DNA from: JBBKXR01 sp037969585
GTDB lineage: Bacteria; Verrucomicrobiota; Verrucomicrobiia; Verrucomicrobiales; DEV007
Length of the DNA: 64,000 nucleotides
Direction: 5' to 3'
Assembly: GCA_037969585.1 (NCBI GenBank)
Contig: JBBKXR010000173.1
Span: 15,058-79,057, forward strand
Shown here piece after piece: positions 42,506 through 51,920 of the stretch; position 1 is the first letter of the stretch; every line of letters begins with the position of its first letter. The notes beneath the pieces were generated by a model. The model was given only the letters and a program-made list of their open reading frames with translations. It had not been told where the DNA came from and ran no database searches. The position numbers and the translations under genes were made by a program.

Positions 42506-43216
42506 CGAGGTTGCGCTTTGCACGAGATTGATACGTGCGTGATGGCCAACTGGAGCCGCCTGGTTGCTTCGAGATTCGGATTTACGATTTCCCTCATCAA
42601 TAGCAACGTTGCACGGGCACGAGAAAAATATGGGTCAGGCTGACCGGAATGGCACTGCGTTCAGCGCCTTTATCGATAACGTAGAGACAGCAGGCAGTTG
42701 TAGGGCGAGCGCTCCGCTCGTCACTCGAAGCGTGCAGCGATTACGGCCACTGTTCGTCCTCTCGAAGCCCGCTCCGCCAACGCACCGAGGCAGGCAAACG
42801 AGCGAGGCGGGTCAGGTCATCCGCAGGATTGAGCGAAGCGTCAAAATCGCCCGCCCTACAACCACAGCTCACCTCGGTGGGGATGCCGCTTTGTGCTGTT
42901 CATGGCAGGTACCCCCAGCGGTAAATCGTCCTTTCCATCGAAGATGAGGCATAACGCAGTGCCATTCCAGCCTGATCCCATTGCCATCTCCGTTGGACGG
43001 TTGGGGCTTAGGGTAATGAGCTAGAGAAAAATTGTCGTCACCACGAGTCTGGTCGCCGAGTCTCTGATCCGGCAAGACTTCGGCGTTGGGGCGGACGTAG
43101 GGATGGGCTCGTTGACTGATAAGATGAGTGGCGTCCTCTCCAAAGGGTGGGGGCGGACTTTACTAAAATTAGATTCCTATTCCCCGATCTTGATCTCAGC
43201 AGTAGGGTCGTCATGA
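42506..43216. other. Intergenic stretch with a MITE-like element
   Basis: About 710 bases with no gene I can support. It contains the 166-base inverted-repeat-flanked element at 42697-42862. The rest shows nothing recognisable. Confidence 0.55.
42697..42862. mobile_element. Small non-autonomous (MITE-like) element
   Basis: A 166-base segment bounded by a 15-base inverted terminal repeat: GTTGTAGGGCGAGCG at 42697-42711 and CGCCCGCCCTACAAC at 42848-42862, one mismatch. Inside are further GC-rich palindromes (GAGCGCTCCGCTC near the left end). No coding capacity. No clear target-site duplication was identified, so it could be a REP-like extragenic palindrome instead. Confidence 0.5.
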
Positions 43217-45202
43217 ATGATCAAACAACGTCTATCTTTTATCCTGAGTGTCATGGTGCTCCAGTTGGGTGCACTTACGTGCGCGTTCAGTGAAGTTAAG
43301 GAACTTTCGGCAACACTGGAGACCCTTTATTTTCATCTCGACGGCTCTGGCGAGCTGGATGAGTCGGAGCTGAGGGAACAGGCCACCCGGATTCAGGAAA
43401 ACCTGTCTTTCATCGGGGATAGCGAAGCCGCCGTGCTCGCGGCTCTGGAGCTGGTCGCTTTGTATGATAAAAAGGAGGGGGCCTGGTTCTTGAATGAACG
43501 CACTCGTGGCGGCGTTGCACGGGCGTCGTTGACGGATCTGGGGCTGGATCATGCGCTATTTCTGATTCAGCAGGGCTTGATCGATTTTGCCTACACGCCG
43601 GAAAATGTGGAGTCGCTGTGGCAGGTGCTGGACGAGAAGAGATTTGCGACCTCCGAGTATTTTCCCGGTACGGTGTCGCCTCCCGAGAATCGCTCGACGA
43701 GCCACAAGAGGAAGATTAATGCCTCTCAGCCGGCATCGTGGGGTTACCCGGTAGCGGGAAATGAAGAGCCGGCACGACGCCCTACGGGTTGCTACCTCGC
43801 ACCGGGCAGCGTGAGCGCAGTGAGGGTGCCGCCAGAATTGGTTGGCAAAGGCTACGCCATCCGGGTCGGCGCGCACTCATGGGACTTGGCGAAAAAACCC
43901 AAAATCCTTCGACTGGATCGGGTTTCCCTGGTCTACCCGATTACCCAACAGCAGACCTTTATCGCCAATCCTCTCGGGGGAGGAATCTATATCGAAGTGC
44001 CCTACCAAGCCGACGCGGGAATTGTCGAAATCGAAATTTTCAATGCACTGCGGTCACCGATGTTTTCCGCACGCAGCTTTGATCCGACCTCACTGTCGGA
44101 TTGGAAAAAGACCGAACGCAAGCACCCGGGGCCGTGGGCAGATTTCGAGTCGGACAAATTTATGATGCAGGTTCCGACCGACTGGATCAGCAAGCTTGAC
44201 GATCCGGTGACCCTGATGGCCGATTGGGATAAGGCAATGGATGGTGTCTCAGAACTCCTCGGTCTGCCGCTGGTTCGGCCGAAGTCGATTCTCTACATCC
44301 AAACCGATGTAACGATGCGTGGATCGGCGAATTTTCCGGGGTATCCACAGTCGAATTATGCCTACGATCCACTCAAAGGCGAGGGTGGAAAAGCCTCTCA
44401 CTGGATGGTGAGGGGACCCCAGTATTCCGATTGGACGGTCTTCCATGAGGTCGGTCATGCGCAGTCATTGACGAAGTTTAAGGGGGAAGTCGAGGCGGTG
44501 GTCAATCTCCCCTACGTGGCGGTGATGAATCGAAAGTTCGACACGGATCTCGATCTTGCTTTTGGGAACGCGATCTCTCAAATGGAGGCGGTATCTCTCG
44601 ATCAGGCCGCGACGATGTGGATGGTCACCGAGAATTTTCGAAACGGGAATCCGATGAATATTTCCAATCGCCCGGGAGACGAAGTGAAGTATCAACATCG
44701 CGGATTCGGGAAATACGTCGAAATTGCCAGCCTGTTTGGATGGGACGCATTGAGCCGGTTTTGGCACTCGGTGAGTGAAGACTATGAGAAGGGGATCATC
44801 TATCCCAAGAATGACGATCCCATCGACAGTCGCATTTTGCGGATGTCGCGAGCGGCTGATGTCGATTTGACGCCTTTAATTCATTTCTGGGGCGTGCAGC
44901 CAGATGATTCAGACCAGCTCGCGAAAGACATTCGGCGCGAGGGATTGAATCCTTCCCGCAAAATTTACGATCGCCTTGTCTATTACCAGTCGATCATTCC
45001 GATGAGCAGCGGCGCTTTTAAGAAGCATACCGAAACGATCTATCCCAAGGGCCCCAATCGAATGGCCAATCCCGCCTACGGAGAAGGGTGGTATGCCATC
45101 TGGGTGAAGCAGTATGACGACTCTCACGGGGCTGCGGCTCGTGACTCGTTGCAAGAGATCATCGATCACTACTTTCCAAGCGGAGCTCCCGCCGTGTATT
45201 GA
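43217..45202 (+). CDS. Secreted M60-like (enhancin/mucin-degrading) metallopeptidase
   Basis: A 661-residue exported protein. The zinc site is HEVGH at residues 410-414, with the downstream glutamate motif GEVEAVVN (Glu about 426), as in the M60-like family that cleaves heavily glycosylated proteins such as mucins. The preceding region (GCYLAPGSVSAVRVPPELVGKGYAIRVGAHSWD, residues about 190-225, and GGGIYIEVP) is the beta-sandwich that goes with M60 domains. The first 150 residues are helical and unassigned. Signal peptide MIKQRLSFILSVMVLQLGALTCAFS. Supports degradation of glycoproteins along with the sulfatases and sialidase-like proteins. Confidence 0.88.
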   Translation: MIKQRLSFILSVMVLQLGALTCAFSEVKELSATLETLYFHLDGSGELDESELREQATRIQENLSFIGDSEAAVLAALELVALYDKKEGAWFLNERTRGGVARASLTDLGLDHALFLIQQGLIDFAYTPENVESLWQVLDEKRFATSEYFPGTVSPPENRSTSHKRKINASQPASWGYPVAGNEEPARRPTGCYLAPGSVSAVRVPPELVGKGYAIRVGAHSWDLAKKPKILRLDRVSLVYPITQQQTFIANPLGGGIYIEVPYQADAGIVEIEIFNALRSPMFSARSFDPTSLSDWKKTERKHPGPWADFESDKFMMQVPTDWISKLDDPVTLMADWDKAMDGVSELLGLPLVRPKSILYIQTDVTMRGSANFPGYPQSNYAYDPLKGEGGKASHWMVRGPQYSDWTVFHEVGHAQSLTKFKGEVEAVVNLPYVAVMNRKFDTDLDLAFGNAISQMEAVSLDQAATMWMVTENFRNGNPMNISNRPGDEVKYQHRGFGKYVEIASLFGWDALSRFWHSVSEDYEKGIIYPKNDDPIDSRILRMSRAADVDLTPLIHFWGVQPDDSDQLAKDIRREGLNPSRKIYDRLVYYQSIIPMSSGAFKKHTETIYPKGPNRMANPAYGEGWYAIWVKQYDDSHGAAARDSLQEIIDHYFPSGAPAVY

Positions 45203-45357
45203 AGCATAGGCAACGAACTAACCTGAAACATGGGTAACTGGTGAAATGGGGGCTACCTCTTGGAAAACCGCGTTTTTCAAGTGTAAGTCTTCCCGGACCC
45301 AATTGCCCCGAAGCGGGTCAGCGAACTCTTCAGCACCGATTTGAGAAAGTCGGCGTT

Positions 45358-48045
45358 TTACTTCGCGGCGGGTGATCCTGAGGTGATGACCACGTTATCG
45401 TAACAGCTCAAATGATCCGGGGTGACGGAAGGCTCGATGACGGGGATGAGCGTGACACCCTTGGCCGCATTGCGGGTAGGTGCAGTGCCGATAGCGGCAG
45501 CGATTTGGCCGACAGGTTGTACGGCAGCCTGCAGTGTGCCATCTTCGCTGAGAACGAGTTGGAGGTGGTTCCAGACGTCGTAGTGAGCGCGCAGTTTACT
45601 GTCGGTCCATTCGCCACCGGCATTCATCAAATGCCATGTGCCATTTTCGGTTTTGACGCCAGCGATCATTTTTCCATCGGCATCTGACCAACCAATTTGG
45701 GCGCTGTGCGGAAACTCGGTGGCGGTGTTAGGCATGATCGATGGCAGAGGCTCGCCGGATCGAACGAAGAAATCGAGATCCAGCGTCAGGCGGGTGCCTG
45801 CCTTGAAAGCGGAATGCGTGAGCGGCGTGATCTTGCCACCACCCTGCAGGCGCAGCGAATTAATGCCGGGACCGAATGAAGTGTCGCGGATGACGATGTC
45901 GGTGGCGGGCGCGGCTTGGTGCCACTTGGGTTTCAATGCGGGCGAGTCAATCTTTGTCAGGTGAGCATAGGACTCGAAGTCGTCGCTGAACTCGACCTTG
46001 ATGCCGGGCTCGGCAAAGACGTTCGCGGGTATCCAATGCACGGTGACATCGTCAACAAAGGTCACATTGCCGGGCTTGCCTCCCGGCGTGAACAGTACGC
46101 TTTTGAACTCTTTGAACACGGGCATCGCCATGGGGATGTTGACTCCGTTGAGTGCGACGAAGCGTTCCTTTGGCGGGCTGATCGGCACGTCAGCGCAAAG
46201 CGTCGTCGTGCCGGTGCTGGAGCTGTAACGCAGTTGGTCGAGGTCGACATCGATGTGGAACGGTGTCCACTCGCCGACGGCCATGGTGTGCGGAGTTTCC
46301 ACCCAAATACCAGTGCCTTTTTCGGTGCCGGTGGAGTAGGAGATTTTGCCGGTGCCGGGCGCGATGTTGACGCCGACTTCCATCTGGCTGTTGTCGCCCT
46401 GCAGGAACGCGGAGACGGTGCTGTCGGCATCCTGGCGCATGATCCAAAAGTCAAAGATCGCATGACCACTGGTCATCGAGGTGTCAATGGCACCTGCCCA
46501 TTTGCTGCGGTCCGGTGAGCAGTTGTGGAAGCCGGTGAGTGTGTCGCGGCCATCGACGGCATGGGTGAGTTGCATGGCCTGGCCGGTGGGACCGCGCTTG
46601 GTCGTGGATTGAGCGAAAGGTTTGGCGTTCTCGCCAGTGCCGAGTCGCCACCAGGCTCCGACACAAGCGCGCAACTCGGGCTGATAAGCCAGGTTGCCCC
46701 AGGCGGCCGACGGCAGCACGAACTCGTCGGGCGTTATCTCATCAAAATTCTGCTCGATGAACTTGATGTGACCGAACTCGCGCAAATCTTTTTGGAAACT
46801 CTGCCAGCGCTGGTACCAGGCGAGATGGTAAGCGCTGTACCAGGCATCACATTGTATGCCATCGGCACCGGCAGGCACCGGTGTGGGGGTGAAAAAAAAC
46901 GACGGTCCACCGGTGGCGATGACTTTGATCTCGGGATGTTTGCTGTTGCTGATGTAAGCCTTCAGTTCGTCATGCGGTACGGTGCCGACACCGATGCGCG
47001 AGTGGGTAAGGTAACCCTTCTTGTCCGCTTCGTGATCGAGCGTGGCCTCGAAGAAGACCCGCGAGATGAGGTGATCCATCAGACCTTCATCGACCCAGGT
47101 ACGCCAGTCGGTGCGCCAGTTCCCCAACGGCGGTCCGATAAATTCGCCGGCGAGCGTAATGGCGATTTCAATGGTCGGATCAACCTCCTTTAGCGCGGTG
47201 CGCAGATCTCGGAAAAACTGCGTTAGGTATTCGCCGCGCAGATCACGCCATTTTTGCACCATCGCGTCTTGTGGATCAAAAGTGGCCGCATCGATATCGA
47301 AGCGAGGATCGGTCATGATGTCCACGCCATGCAGGCGCTGCATGTCATCGACCACGATTTGATTGAAGCCGAAGCGGTCCGCATGATTCGCGGGATCCTG
47401 CAGCTGGCTCACTTCACTGCGCATGTTGGCGATGAAGTGCTTGATGCCATACTTCCTGGCCATGTAGACAAACTCGGCCACTTTTTGCTTGCGCACTTCC
47501 GGGTAGCCGTATTCAGGCACCATCCAGTATTTGTTGCCGCGACGGTCCACCGTGACCATCTCGGGGTGCTCGGCCAGCACCTTCGATTCATAGCTCCACG
47601 GCACCATGCGTCCAGGCCCTTCGGTGCCCGCGTGGGGTGGCGCGCCCTCGCTGTAGATGTGAGGATGATACATCCAGAACTGCAGCCCGGTACGCTGCGC
47701 CGCCTGCTGCGCTGCGGTGAAGTAGTCAAAATGCTCGCCGAGCTTGTCGATATGGCGCCACATCATGGCCAGCGCCGGATTCATCTGCGTCCTGCCATGC
47801 CGTATCACAAAGGGATCGTATTGCTGCAAATCGCTGCGCAGAAAAACACCGGTGAATCCGCGCGCCTTCCAAAACTTAAACATGTTTTCCATGCCTTCCG
47901 GCGTGTCCATCGCGGGATCCGTGCCATTGGCATAAACTACGGCGAAGTCTCCCCAACTGGGAATGGTGTAGAGCTTTGGTGCCGGCTCTTCGGCAATGAC
48001 GCACCTATGCGCAACGAGAAGGATGAGGATGAGTGCGTGCTTCAT
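45358..48045 (-). CDS. Large exported TIM-barrel protein, GHL10-like, with C-terminal sandwich domains
   Basis: An 895-residue protein. After the signal peptide (MKHALILILLVAHRCVIA) a TIM-barrel-like region (about 22-470) reads MFKFWKARGFTGVFLRSDLQQY, TGLQFWMYHPHIYSEG, YGIKHFIANMRSEV, IEIAITLAGEFIGPP, HPEIKVIATGGPSFFF and HIKFIEQNFDEITPDEF; it recalls the glycosyl-hydrolase-like GHL10 fold. The C-terminal 400 residues contain at least two concanavalin-like sandwiches (HAIFDFWIMRQDADSTVSAFLQ and GTRLTLDLDFFVRSGEPLP). No active-site pair can be set with confidence. Probably acts on or binds an extracellular glycan. Monocistronic. Confidence 0.7.
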   Translation of the reverse strand: MKHALILILLVAHRCVIAEEPAPKLYTIPSWGDFAVVYANGTDPAMDTPEGMENMFKFWKARGFTGVFLRSDLQQYDPFVIRHGRTQMNPALAMMWRHIDKLGEHFDYFTAAQQAAQRTGLQFWMYHPHIYSEGAPPHAGTEGPGRMVPWSYESKVLAEHPEMVTVDRRGNKYWMVPEYGYPEVRKQKVAEFVYMARKYGIKHFIANMRSEVSQLQDPANHADRFGFNQIVVDDMQRLHGVDIMTDPRFDIDAATFDPQDAMVQKWRDLRGEYLTQFFRDLRTALKEVDPTIEIAITLAGEFIGPPLGNWRTDWRTWVDEGLMDHLISRVFFEATLDHEADKKGYLTHSRIGVGTVPHDELKAYISNSKHPEIKVIATGGPSFFFTPTPVPAGADGIQCDAWYSAYHLAWYQRWQSFQKDLREFGHIKFIEQNFDEITPDEFVLPSAAWGNLAYQPELRACVGAWWRLGTGENAKPFAQSTTKRGPTGQAMQLTHAVDGRDTLTGFHNCSPDRSKWAGAIDTSMTSGHAIFDFWIMRQDADSTVSAFLQGDNSQMEVGVNIAPGTGKISYSTGTEKGTGIWVETPHTMAVGEWTPFHIDVDLDQLRYSSSTGTTTLCADVPISPPKERFVALNGVNIPMAMPVFKEFKSVLFTPGGKPGNVTFVDDVTVHWIPANVFAEPGIKVEFSDDFESYAHLTKIDSPALKPKWHQAAPATDIVIRDTSFGPGINSLRLQGGGKITPLTHSAFKAGTRLTLDLDFFVRSGEPLPSIMPNTATEFPHSAQIGWSDADGKMIAGVKTENGTWHLMNAGGEWTDSKLRAHYDVWNHLQLVLSEDGTLQAAVQPVGQIAAAIGTAPTRNAAKGVTLIPVIEPSVTPDHLSCYDNVVITSGSPAAK

Positions 48046-48187
48046 GCGACTAATTTAGTTGGGTGAGTCTGGCGGAAGCTCTGTGTTACAGCGGGCCTCC
48101 GATACGGTCGGTGACATCGCCATGGAATATGGCGTGAGCCCATTTGGCGAATACTTTTTCCGGCGCGACGACGCGGGCAGAATTGAG

Positions 48188-48205
48188 GGCAGATTTAAAT
48201 CTGCC
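48188..48205. repeat. 18-base perfect palindrome
   Basis: GGCAGATTTAAATCTGCC reads identically on both strands and is flanked outward by TGAGG and CCTCA. It lies 64 bases upstream of the ATG at 48269 and may be an operator or stem. Confidence 0.55.
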
Positions 48206-48217
48206 TGACCTCATTCC

Positions 48218-48238
48218 CCATTGCCATTGCCATTGCCA
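48218..48238 (+). repeat. Hexanucleotide tandem repeat (CCATTG, about 3.5 copies)
   Basis: CCATTG is repeated three times plus CCA, just after the palindrome at 48188-48205. Confidence 0.5.
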
Positions 48239-48268
48239 CGGCAGGACGGGATACGCTATCCTTGGCGC

Positions 48269-48766
48269 ATGAAGAAAGTGATTATCGCGTTAGTAGCCAC
48301 TGCACTTCTTAACAGTGCAATAAAGACTTGGGCTGAACAACGTGAAGTACCGCAGCGCCTTCAGGTTCTTCTGGACAGCTATGAAAGCGAGAAGGAGCGA
48401 GCCCTCAAACCAATCGAGCAGAAATTCGAGGTGGCACTTGTCGACTTGAAAAATCAGTATACCAAGTCCGGTCGGCTTCAAGATGCAATCGCAGTCAGTA
48501 ATTTACTAACCAATCGAAAAGAGGCCAAAAACCCGCTTTCCGATACACGCTGGAATTGGGCAAGCGGAGGCGAGCTGAAGCTCAATGGCGATGGAACCGC
48601 AAAACACACTCTGTGGAAAAATTACGGTTTCTGGGAAACGCAAGACGACGGATCAATCAGGCTTCTCTCCGACGAAGGCGGCTACATCATCGAATTTTCT
48701 GATGATAAAAACGGAGCAGTCACTGCATTGAGAGGCGGAGCAACAACCATTCGAAAAATCGAATAG
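48269..48766 (+). CDS. Exported hypothetical protein with coiled segment and small beta domain
   Basis: A 165-residue protein with a signal peptide (MKKVIIALVATALLNSAIKTWA). Residues about 28-80 form a charged helix (LLDSYESEKERALKPIEQKFEVALVDLKNQYTKSGRLQDAIAVSNLL), followed by a beta region opening DTRWNWASGGELKLNGDGTAKH. This two-part pattern recurs in secreted proteins of PVC bacteria, without assigned function. I start at the ATG that gives the signal peptide rather than a GTG/ATG region 48 bases upstream, which crosses the hexamer repeat. Confidence 0.72.
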   Translation: MKKVIIALVATALLNSAIKTWAEQREVPQRLQVLLDSYESEKERALKPIEQKFEVALVDLKNQYTKSGRLQDAIAVSNLLTNRKEAKNPLSDTRWNWASGGELKLNGDGTAKHTLWKNYGFWETQDDGSIRLLSDEGGYIIEFSDDKNGAVTALRGGATTIRKIE

Positions 48767-49003
48767 CGCTGGGCTCAACCGACTGCTGGGGGTTTGCTTT
48801 TAAAAATTTTCCGTTCGTATGCTGTCCCTGGTAAGGGGACTGAGGGGGCAGACCATTGCTCCGAAATCACGCGATCTTTGCTGCGTCGCGAAGGTGGCCT
48901 GCACATGGCGTCCGGTTGAAAATGGGCGGGGTCGCGCCGAAGTTAGCGGCTTTTGTATCGCACGTTACTTGATCCCAATCCCGTCGCGTTCCAGGCGTCG
49001 GAG

Positions 49004-50410
49004 CTACTTTGTGATCTCAGTTCCGGCGTCGACGCTCGGGATTAGCAGCGAATTGATATAATCCTCGATCTGAGTGTAGCCGCTGGTCGCCCGGTCATTG
49101 CGATCATCCGGGTTGCGGGGATCGAGTCCCCGCGCTTGCTCCCATTCGTCCGGCATGCCGTCGTGATCCGTGTCGGCGGAGGGCGTCCCGGCATCGAGGG
49201 TCGGCCAGCCGCCCACCTCCGACGGATCGTCGATGCAGCGGCCTGCCACGGTTCGCACGTCGTTGATCACGCGTTGGTCCACCGTGTCCCGATGGGGAGC
49301 CGTCGCGCCTGCCTGGGCAAGCACGAGTTCATAGGTTTGTTCAGCCGCGTTGATCGTGACCGGGATCGGCGAAGCGGGCCACGGCTCTGCCCGCTGAATC
49401 GCTTTCGAAGCGGGAACGCGCATCTGATTTTCGCCCAGCGAGGGGGAGCTGTCTCCGATCAAGGCCCACTCGTCGCCGGCGCCGTCGGGGCGATGGGGGC
49501 CAATGTTGTCGCGAACGTAAAAGAGGGGCTCGTTCGGGTAATCATTGAGCAGCACTTCATAACGCACCAATCGTGTGTCGGGACCGGCCTTGTAGTAGTT
49601 GCCGATGAGATTCACCTTCGGAGGGTTCTCCTCAGGTCGAGAGAATTGACTGCCAAAATACTTCCAGTTGTAGATCACGTTGTTGATGACGTGGTCCGGG
49701 CCTTCATCGTTCGAGAACTGGGGATTGCGGGCGACGTTGTGGGCCAGCAAATTGTGGTGATAGGAAACGCGGCGGACCTTCGAGCCGAACAGGGTCCCCT
49801 TGCTGTGAGCGCCTTTTTCGTGGCTGCTGTTTTCCAACGCCTCCGAGATGACGCACCATTGGATCGTGATGTCGTTGGCCGCATACCAGCCATCCAGGTT
49901 CTCATCCACGCCCCAGCTGATCGAACAGTGGTCGATGACAACGTGATGCGGAGCATTTTTCTCGTTGTTGATGCTGATCGCGTCACCGCTGACCGATTTT
50001 TTTCCGGTGGCGCCCCGGCGAACCCGCAGCCCGCGAATCACAACGTCGTGCGTCGCGACGCGCAGTACCGGGCCACCGTATCCTGGATTCGCCTTGAGCA
50101 TGATACCGTCTCCCGGCGCCGTTTGGCCGGCGATTGTGATGAATGCATCGAAGAGCGTGATTGCTGAGTGAACCTCGATCAATCCGCCGGTGCGAAATAC
50201 AACGATCCTGGCGCCAGCTTGTTCGCAGGCAGCACGGAGGCTGCCAGGCCCACTGTCGTCGAGGTTAGTCACCTCGATGACCTTCCCGCCTCGGCCACCG
50301 GGAGTTTCCGCACCGAACCCCTCTGCACCGGGAAAGGCCGGCAAGGTCTCGCCGTGCAAGGATGCCAGGAATACGAAAGGGGCGAGGAAAATGCAGATAC
50401 TCGGATTCAT
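49004..50410 (-). CDS. Secreted pectate lyase-like beta-helix protein
   Basis: A 468-residue protein with signal peptide and parallel beta-helix segments: FPGAEGFGAETPGGRGGKVIEVTNLDDSGPGSLRAA is the standard pectate lyase opening; DHCSISWGVDENLD and QWCVISEALENSSHEKG the conserved centre. The C-terminus has a calcium-binding thrombospondin-3-like motif (DTDHDGMPDEWEQARGLDP). It cleaves polygalacturonate-type chains by beta-elimination, or a related uronate glycan. I start at the ATG giving MNPSICIFL; the frame is open 279 bases upstream without homology. Confidence 0.85.
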   Translation of the reverse strand: MNPSICIFLAPFVFLASLHGETLPAFPGAEGFGAETPGGRGGKVIEVTNLDDSGPGSLRAACEQAGARIVVFRTGGLIEVHSAITLFDAFITIAGQTAPGDGIMLKANPGYGGPVLRVATHDVVIRGLRVRRGATGKKSVSGDAISINNEKNAPHHVVIDHCSISWGVDENLDGWYAANDITIQWCVISEALENSSHEKGAHSKGTLFGSKVRRVSYHHNLLAHNVARNPQFSNDEGPDHVINNVIYNWKYFGSQFSRPEENPPKVNLIGNYYKAGPDTRLVRYEVLLNDYPNEPLFYVRDNIGPHRPDGAGDEWALIGDSSPSLGENQMRVPASKAIQRAEPWPASPIPVTINAAEQTYELVLAQAGATAPHRDTVDQRVINDVRTVAGRCIDDPSEVGGWPTLDAGTPSADTDHDGMPDEWEQARGLDPRNPDDRNDRATSGYTQIEDYINSLLIPSVDAGTEITK

Positions 50411-51209
50411 GAATGATTGATTACTGGCAGGAATTCGCTGTATCAAGCCTGTCGCACCCTCTCCGTTACGGAGTCTGAGTATTCGGCCTGAAAGACGCAA
50501 GGCATGGAGGAACTGTGGCAGACGGAACGACTTTAGGCGAAAATTTTTGAATGTCTGGGAGGTTGAGGCCCCAAGCCGCGCCCCATTACCTGAGCTCCAT
50601 CGCATTTGCACAACAACAAAGAGTCGACCCGTTGTCGGACCGGTCTTTTTCATTGGGTCGCGCAAACAGCCGCGAGAGAAACGTCGCATCCACTGCGAAG
50701 AATCGAAAAAGAGTTAAAATGCTCCGCTAGTGACCCCTTTCCGAAGGTGAAACTCTGCGGTCGGCGAGCTTAACCGATTCAAGTCGCTATGAGTTCTCTC
50801 GCTTCCCAAGTCGCATCACGCATTGCTCCTCGTTCTCGGCCCGCACGTGCTCTGCTGGACAGGTGAAGTCGAAGGACAGGTTACGCTTATCTTATTGGAT
50901 AAAAAACGTCGATGACCTCTTGTTCACTTCTCCGATGCTTCACAAGGGATGCTGCGTGGCAAAATGCATTTCAATGATTGCAGATCGCATACTTGCCGAG
51001 TCATGCAAGGCAGGCGAGCGGCTTGGTCAGACATCCCCCGGGCATTTTTTTCCGGGACGATCGCGGCAGCCTGACAGCATTCGCCGGACTGCTGAATCGG
51101 ACTCTCCGGCCTAGGTGGTGTGTTGGCGTGTGTCACTCCACATCAGATCGAAATCTCCGCGTAGTTTTCCCAAACCGCGGGAACTCGGGAAGGCTGTGCT
51201 CGGGGGCGA

Positions 51210-51225
51210 TGGCACGGTTTCTGCA
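51210..51225 (+). promoter_or_regulatory. Sigma-54-type promoter of the sulfur operon
   Basis: TGGCACGGTTTCTGCA has the -24 GG and -12 GC with the exact 10-base spacing and one mismatch (CTGC for TTGC) to the YTGGCACGRNNNTTGCW consensus. It lies 150 bases upstream of the first ATG, giving a 5' leader of about 138 bases. It implies an activator of the NtrC type, not seen in this window. Confidence 0.6.
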
Positions 51226-51240
51226 AAATGAGATTTTGCA
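51222..51240. promoter_or_regulatory. Perfect 8-base palindrome at the promoter start site
   Basis: TGCAAAAT, GAG, ATTTTGCA. It covers the expected transcription start of the sigma-54 promoter and would be a natural repressor site. Confidence 0.45.
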
Positions 51241-51374
51241 AATGAAAGAGTTCCCGAACCAGCCCAAGCCAAACTTCAATCGTTACCGGCCACGCACCGG
51301 AAGTAGATAAACGGAACGATCAACTTATCGCTGCTTTGAAGAATCCCTGACTTCACCCCGTCTCTGTGACCCCT

Positions 51375-51920
51375 ATGAATCCACTGCGCATGAAATCCTG
51401 GTCGCCATACGTCGTTGGCGCCGGTATAGGCATTCTGAGTTGGTTTGTGTTCGCGACCGCGGACCATCCGCTCGGGATTACCACCGCTTTTGAAAACACC
51501 GCTGCGATGGCCGAACAGGCGGCCGCTCCCGAAGCGGCCCGGTCGAATCCTCTCCTCCAGAACAAGGCGAAGGAAGGCAAGTCACCGAAGATCGATTGGG
51601 AATGGATGCTGGTAGTGGGTGTTTTCATCGGAGCCAGGCTCAGCGCGAAGCTGGGTAATGACCGCACTCCGCGGATGGTCCCGCCGCTCTGGCAGTGGCG
51701 CTTCGGATCGAGTGTTGCAAAACGCTTCACGGCTGCCTTCCTCGGCGGCGCGGTGATGATGTTTGGAGCCCGACTCGCTCAGGGATGCACCAGCGGACAT
51801 GGCATTAGCGGCGTGCTGCAACTGGCTGTCTCGAGTTGGATTTTCGCAGCGCTGATTTTCGTCGGAGGGGTCGCCGCGAGCTTCCTGATCTATGGAAAGG
51901 AGGGTCGACGCCATGTTTGA
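51375..51920 (+). CDS. YeeE/YedE-family sulfur transporter, N-terminal half (pair 1)
   Basis: A 181-residue membrane protein of the sulf_transp family; opening helix YVVGAGIGILSWFVFATADHPLG, then WMLVVGVFIGARLSAKL, and the core FLGGAVMMFGARLAQGCTSGHGISG with the conserved Cys of the thiosulfate-binding path. Full-length thiosulfate transporters (TsuA-like) have two such halves; here they are separate genes. ATG 51375 is used; a GTG nine bases earlier is possible. The stop overlaps the next gene. First gene of the sulfur operon, so a probable importer of thiosulfate or another sulfane sulfur compound; cargo inferred. Confidence 0.88.
   Translation: MNPLRMKSWSPYVVGAGIGILSWFVFATADHPLGITTAFENTAAMAEQAAAPEAARSNPLLQNKAKEGKSPKIDWEWMLVVGVFIGARLSAKLGNDRTPRMVPPLWQWRFGSSVAKRFTAAFLGGAVMMFGARLAQGCTSGHGISGVLQLAVSSWIFAALIFVGGVAASFLIYGKEGRRHV

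Larger units (their letters stand above)
51178..51256. repeat. Inverted repeat flanking the sigma-54 promoter
   Basis: CGGGAACTC at 51178-51186 is the exact reverse complement of GAGTTCCCG at 51248-51256; the pair brackets the promoter at 51210-51225. Likely regulator sites, by position. Confidence 0.4.
50411..51374. other. Long intergenic stretch upstream of the sulfur operon
   Basis: About 960 bases with no gene I can support; frames in it are short and of no recognisable family. The right end holds the sigma-54 promoter (51210-51225) with palindromes around it. The rest could carry the pectate lyase promoter at its left end; no other signal was seen. Confidence 0.5.

Noticed and set aside
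45250..45300. Terminator after the M60-like gene
   Set aside because: TTGGAAAACCGC/GTTTTTCAA symmetry is imperfect and lacks a GC-rich stem.
48218..48238. CRISPR-like repeat
   Set aside because: Only a short hexamer tandem array with no spacers; no cas genes in the window.
49136..50167. Long plus-strand frame opposite the pectate lyase
   Set aside because: Shadow frame; the minus strand has clear lyase motifs and a signal peptide.
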